Positions 58,224 to 61,239 of a DNA stretch of 61,239 bases are shown piece by piece. The number at the start of each line of letters is the position of its first letter. Position 1 is the stretch's first letter. Position numbers and translations under genes: made by a program. Source of the stretch: Candidatus Nanopelagicales bacterium. GTDB lineage: Bacteria > Actinomycetota > Actinomycetes > S36-B12. Under the pieces are notes generated by a model. It was given only the letters and a program-made list of their open reading frames with translations, was not told where the DNA came from and did not search any database. The stretch spans positions 1 to 61,239 of the forward strand of contig JAURQC010000006.1 of NCBI GenBank assembly GCA_030836325.1, written 5' to 3'.

Positions 58224-58829
58224 CTAGTGAGGCGAGGACTTGCGTGCAGTCGAACCGGCTTGTTGCTGTGCTTGCATCTGCGCAAACTCGACCACCTGCT
58301 CACCGATAGTGCGCAATTGCTGCGCAGCGGCGTCGTCGGATGTAGTGCCATCCGCGTCGAATCGGGTAGTTGCGGCATTAATGGTGGCACCCAGTGGTGT
58401 GGGCCAGCCGCGTAGAGCGTGGGTCACTTGGCGCAGCTGGTGGAGTGTCGACACAGTGGCTTGCCAGCCGTAAGCGACCGCGATGCACCCCACGGCCTTT
58501 CCATGCAGATAGGGCGAGTCCTCTCCGCTGAGATCTTCGATGTAATCGAGTGCGTTTTTGATCATTCCGCTGATACCGCCGTGGTAGCCCGGGCTGGCGA
58601 CGAGGAGACCGTGTGCACCGCGCACCGCGTCGACGAGCGCCGTGGCTTGCTCAGAGCGATCGGTTGTCTCGGTGTCGTAAATAGGAAGCATCAGGTCACG
58701 TCCGGTGATCGAGATGATGCGAGCTCCACGTTCTTCTGCTGCTCGAGCGGCGAGCAGGACGGCGAGTTCACTAGTCGACTGCGGTCGTGTACTTCCTCCG
58801 ATAGCGAGGATCGTGACGTTGTTGCTCAC
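58224..58829 (-). CDS. NADPH-dependent FMN reductase (flavodoxin-like)
   Basis: 201 residues. I-G-G-S-T-R-P-Q-S near residue 9 is the FMN phosphate loop, and S-P-G-Y-H-G-G-I-S-G-M-I-K-N-A-L-D-Y near 80 is the signature of the NADPH-dependent FMN reductase (SsuE/ArsH-like) family. The C-terminus is Gln-rich. It overlaps the WrbA-like gene by 4 nt and could supply reduced flavin to the monooxygenases of the region. Confidence 0.9.
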   Translation of the reverse strand: MSNNVTILAIGGSTRPQSTSELAVLLAARAAEERGARIISITGRDLMLPIYDTETTDRSEQATALVDAVRGAHGLLVASPGYHGGISGMIKNALDYIEDLSGEDSPYLHGKAVGCIAVAYGWQATVSTLHQLRQVTHALRGWPTPLGATINAATTRFDADGTTSDDAAAQQLRTIGEQVVEFAQMQAQQQAGSTARKSSPH

Positions 58830-59455
58830 GCCGTTTGCCTTTCTCGTCGTCCGCGGCCTAGGTCTGTGACGACCGTAGCGAGCCGGGTTCCCTGCGTTCT
58901 CGCGGCTGTTAGGGAATCATCGACCGGGCTAGCACCGCCACGGGAGACGAACGAGGCTCCGTATGGGTTGCCGGTCACCTTGAGCACATGACGATCGGGA
59001 TAGCCGAGCGGCATGACGAGCGATCCCCAGTGGTAACAGTGATTGTTGATTGCCAGGATCGTGCTCTCCAAGCCTCCATGCTCGGTGGATGCAGAAGTGA
59101 ACGCAGTGCAAACCTTGTCAAGGAGGGCACCTTGCATCCATAGACCGCCGGTGGTGTCGAGGAAGGCCTTTAGTTGGCTGGCCGGGCCTCCGAAGCGAGT
59201 CGGAGAACCGATGGCAAGTCCCTCACACCACCGGAGGTCCTCGAGGGTGGCCACATCGTCAAGATCGGTACGCGCAAGGTATTCCGCCCACGCGGGGTTC
59301 GACTGAACTGCACTGTCGGGTGCCGTCTCCTCGACTCGTCGGCAGCGGACGTCGGCGCCTTCGTCCTGGGCCCCCTGCGCCAAGGCGTGTGCGAGTGAGG
59401 CAACGTTGCCGGTAGCGGAGTAGTACAGGACCAGGATCTTCGGTGATTCGGTCAC
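58826..59455 (-). CDS. wrbA: WrbA-like NAD(P)H:quinone oxidoreductase
   Basis: 209 residues from GTG 59455, which overlaps the AraC-gene stop (GTGA). Y-Y-S-A-T-G-N-V-A-S-L-A near residue 9 is the flavodoxin phosphate loop; G-S-P-T-R-F-G-G-P-A-S-Q-L-K and the later G-G-L-E-S-T match WrbA. It reduces quinones by two electrons, protecting against semiquinone stress during aromatic catabolism. It is coupled with the FMN reductase. Confidence 0.9.
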   Translation of the reverse strand: MTESPKILVLYYSATGNVASLAHALAQGAQDEGADVRCRRVEETAPDSAVQSNPAWAEYLARTDLDDVATLEDLRWCEGLAIGSPTRFGGPASQLKAFLDTTGGLWMQGALLDKVCTAFTSASTEHGGLESTILAINNHCYHWGSLVMPLGYPDRHVLKVTGNPYGASFVSRGGASPVDDSLTAARTQGTRLATVVTDLGRGRRERQTA

Positions 59456-60408
59456 GTCACTCCATTCAACGTATCGGACGGCATGCATCCGTATGTGCGG
59501 CGGTACATCTGAGCGAAGCGCCCCAGGTGGGTGATGCCTGAGTCGTGCGCGATACGGGCAACTGTTTCCTGGTGGGGATCGGCCCGGAGCAGCTTGCGGT
59601 GCACTTCCTGCATGCGGATATCCCGCAAGAGCACGGTGGGCGTTCGCCCCGTTGCATTCTGCACGGCTTGCTGGAGGCGACGAACGCTCACACCCGTCAC
59701 CCGAGCCATATCTGCAAGCGTGATGCTCGAAGCGTAGTTCTCTCGAAGCCAGTCGATAAGGCCCTCGACACGAACATCGCCCACCGGCGCCTTCGGACCC
59801 TGGTGCGCGGCCAGCACAAGAGCAGTGAGGAGCTGGTCTTCGAGAACGGACAGCATGGCATCAAGGACGGGCTTGGGCGTGGAATCGGGCAGTGTGGTCG
59901 CGACGGACCAGATCTGACGACAGGCGCGCTCCAAGAGCGGTGCACAGTGCAGTCCGTGCACACCGGGTCCAGTGTCGCCCAAGTTTTCGCCGAGCACGAT
60001 TGACGCCTGCTCGCTGAGCCGATTGGGGTCGCCTGTCACCACTAGAGCGCCGTTCCACGGGTCGGGACGCATCACGGTTGAGTCTCGCTGGGAGAGGACA
60101 AATCCGGAGCGGAAAGTCTGCCCAACAGCAGCTCTTCCTTCCCGTGCGTGCATCGGTCCGAGAGGAACGGTAGCGACAAGTCGGTCATGCGTGGGTGACG
60201 TCTCTACGTCGACCTCGCCGCCGTAGCGAACGAAGACAATCCGACTGGCGGGCAGCGATACCGCACCCACGCGACCATTCAAGTTTCGTCCGCGCTTCGT
60301 GACCTCATGGGGAGTGGTGCGGGCTGCAACCTCGTCTCGCAACACGGCTTGTCGGGAGGATCGGATATCGCAATCCAGTAGCTGGTACCCGGCAGTAGTG
60401 GTCGAGAT
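59452..60408 (-). CDS. AraC-family transcriptional regulator, apparent ATC start
   Basis: The usual call would begin at GTG 60345 (297 residues). The frame is open upstream to an in-frame TGA, and the added 21 codons read like protein (G-Y-Q-L-L-D-C-D-I-R-S-S-R-Q-A). A perfect AAGGAGGTG site at 60421-60413 sits 4 nt before ATC 60408, with no ATG, GTG or TTG at that spot. This gives 318 residues, a normal AraC length. The DNA-binding domain is C-terminal (about 215-315, I-T-L-A-D-M-A-R-V-T-G-V-S-V-R-R-L-Q-Q). The gene is coupled to the two reductases it probably controls. Confidence 0.8.
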   Translation of the reverse strand: MSTTTAGYQLLDCDIRSSRQAVLRDEVAARTTPHEVTKRGRNLNGRVGAVSLPASRIVFVRYGGEVDVETSPTHDRLVATVPLGPMHAREGRAAVGQTFRSGFVLSQRDSTVMRPDPWNGALVVTGDPNRLSEQASIVLGENLGDTGPGVHGLHCAPLLERACRQIWSVATTLPDSTPKPVLDAMLSVLEDQLLTALVLAAHQGPKAPVGDVRVEGLIDWLRENYASSITLADMARVTGVSVRRLQQAVQNATGRTPTVLLRDIRMQEVHRKLLRADPHQETVARIAHDSGITHLGRFAQMYRRTYGCMPSDTLNGVT

Positions 60409-60478
60409 GTTGCACCTCCTTCATCGGACGAGAACCCCGGCGGCTATGAGCCCGAGCCGGTGTCTGCTCACTGTGCGG

Positions 60479-60492
60479 ACAGCGTATGCTGT
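60479..60492. promoter_or_regulatory. ACAGC-N4-GCTGT inverted repeat
   Basis: The repeat lies in the roughly 155-nt divergent region between the AraC regulator and the B12 mutase subunit. It is a possible operator; no clear promoter boxes could be assigned to either side. Confidence 0.35.
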
Positions 60493-60566
60493 TCGCCTGG
60501 CGACCGTCGGAAATAAGACATATTTGAGGAACGTCAGGCCTACTACTGTGTTCTCGGAGGTGAGCG

Positions 60567-60968
60567 ATGCCTAGCCCAATACGCATAGTGGTCGCCAAAC
60601 CCGGTTTGGATGGTCACGACCGGGGCGCCAAGGTCATTGCCAGGGCCCTACGCGATGCTGGTTTCGAGGTGATCTACACCGGTTTGCACCAAACCCCTCA
60701 GCAGGTCGTTGACGCGGCTCTGTCGGAAGACGCCGATTTCATCGGGATGAGCATCCTCTCCGGTGCCCACATGACGCTCTTCGCCGAAGTTATGGAACTG
60801 CTCAAAGCCAACGACGCCACTGACATCGTGGTCTTCGGCGGCGGCATCATTCCTGAAGCCGATATCCCTGACCTTGAAGCTATGGGTGTCGCCACGATCT
60901 TCACCCCCGGAACGCCGACCCACGAGGTTGTGGACTGGGTCAACGAGCACGCGCCGATCACCAAGTAA
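60567..60968 (+). CDS. Mutase small subunit, B12-binding domain
   Basis: 133 residues, just the cobalamin-binding domain of methylmalonyl-CoA-type mutases. D-G-H-D-R-G at about 15-20 holds the His that binds cobalt, followed by S-I-L-S-G-A-H near 70 and G-G-G-I-I-P near 95. A GGAGGTGAG site precedes ATG 60567. The large subunit at 54.4 kb is its likely partner, 4.7 kb away. sucC follows after 14 nt, and a link between mutase product succinyl-CoA and succinyl-CoA synthetase is natural. Confidence 0.92.
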   Translation: MPSPIRIVVAKPGLDGHDRGAKVIARALRDAGFEVIYTGLHQTPQQVVDAALSEDADFIGMSILSGAHMTLFAEVMELLKANDATDIVVFGGGIIPEADIPDLEAMGVATIFTPGTPTHEVVDWVNEHAPITK

Positions 60969-60982
60969 ATCCAAGGAGAGCA

Positions 60983-61239
60983 GTGGATCTCTACGAGTAC
61001 CAAGCCAAGGAGCTATTCGTTCGGCACAACGTGCCGACCACCAGCGGTGACGTGTGCACCACGCCCGAACAGGCGGAAGCGGTTGCGGTCGACGTGGGTG
61101 GTCCGGTCGTGGTCAAGGCCCAGGTGAAGACCGGGGGTCGCGGTAAAGCCGGCGGAGTAAAGCTGGCCGATGTTCCGGCGGATGCGCGGGCCAAAGCCGA
61201 AGCGATCTTGGGCATGGACATCAAGGGCCACACGGTCCA
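60983..61239 (+). CDS. sucC: Succinyl-CoA synthetase beta subunit, 5' part
   Basis: The gene runs off the window after 85 codons. From GTG 60983 (AAGGAGAG site) the product begins [12 protein letters not shown], the standard SucC opening, with [16 protein letters not shown] near residue 47, the ATP-grasp nucleotide loop. It makes ATP or GTP from succinyl-CoA in the TCA cycle. It is probably co-transcribed with the mutase small subunit. Confidence 0.93.
   Translation, partial: MDLYEYQAKELFVRHNVPTTSGDVCTTPEQAEAVAVDVGGPVVVKAQVKTGGRGKAGGVKLADVPADARAKAEAILGMDIKGHTV

Noticed and set aside
1..61239. Mobile elements, prophage, tRNA attachment sites
   Set aside because: No transposase, integrase, terminal repeats or tRNA were seen; codon and base usage look even throughout.

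Overview
The window is a contiguous stretch of an actinobacterial chromosome, high in GC (around 60% by eye), densely packed, with no tRNA, rRNA, insertion sequence or CRISPR array that I can see. Actinobacterial hallmarks are frequent GTG starts, many genes that look leaderless (a TAnnnT box exactly 6 nt before the start codon), PaaX, GntR and AraC regulators, and a secreted EHKEGRA-type protein with proline linker. I cannot place it below phylum level; the gene content suits an aerobic scavenger living on carbon monoxide, amino acids and aromatic acids.

Region 1 (about 150-10,700) is a carbon monoxide oxidation locus. coxM-coxS-coxL encode a form I (AYRCSFR signature) aerobic CO dehydrogenase. 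They are followed by an XdhC/CoxF-type maturation protein fused to a YHS metal-binding domain, coxG, and then five consecutive small single-span membrane proteins of unknown function in the same operon. A convergent operon carries the maturation genes coxD (MoxR ATPase) and coxE (VWA) together with three small unknown proteins. The YHS fusion and the five-gene membrane cassette are the best candidates here for something undescribed.

Region 2 (10,700-16,400) is housekeeping and envelope: a short repeat patch with a telomere-like G-tract, a PIG-L deacetylase, a secreted cell-wall-type protein, a DUF6159-like membrane protein and a PcrA/UvrD helicase.

Region 3 (16,400-30,500) has two complete branched-chain-amino-acid-type ABC transporters, each with its own lipoprotein binding protein with an acidic linker. 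The genes between them are a class V aminotransferase, OsmC, a bicupin, a stand-alone RAM domain, a thioesterase and a GntR regulator. A GTGATCTTTGAT-type motif links the GntR gene with the nitrilase/gentisate divergent promoter and, more weakly, with the second transporter.

Region 4 (30,500-44,300) is an aromatic/indolic acid catabolic region. It holds indolepyruvate:ferredoxin oxidoreductase (IorAB), a gentisate-dioxygenase-like cupin, a nitrilase, a fumarylacetoacetase-family hydrolase, a maleate isomerase, a RutA-like flavin monooxygenase with flavin reductase, an SDR, a monooxygenase-OYE fusion (salicylyl-CoA/2-aminobenzoyl-CoA type) and a cyclase-family amidohydrolase. Two readings fit: gentisyl-CoA to gentisate to maleylpyruvate to maleate to fumarate, or anthraniloyl-CoA processing.

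Region 5 (44,300-61,239) has two head-to-head FAD oxidoreductases, then a CoA-thioester operon pair (MenB/BadI-like hydratase and thiolase in one direction; SDR, RidA, an ADP-forming and an AMP-forming CoA ligase and a B12 mutase large subunit in the other). It continues with malic enzyme, a PaaX-like regulator, two flavodoxin-like reductases, an AraC regulator with an apparent ATC start, the separate B12-binding mutase subunit and the beginning of sucC. Together these would feed CoA-activated carbon through succinyl-CoA and malate into the TCA cycle.
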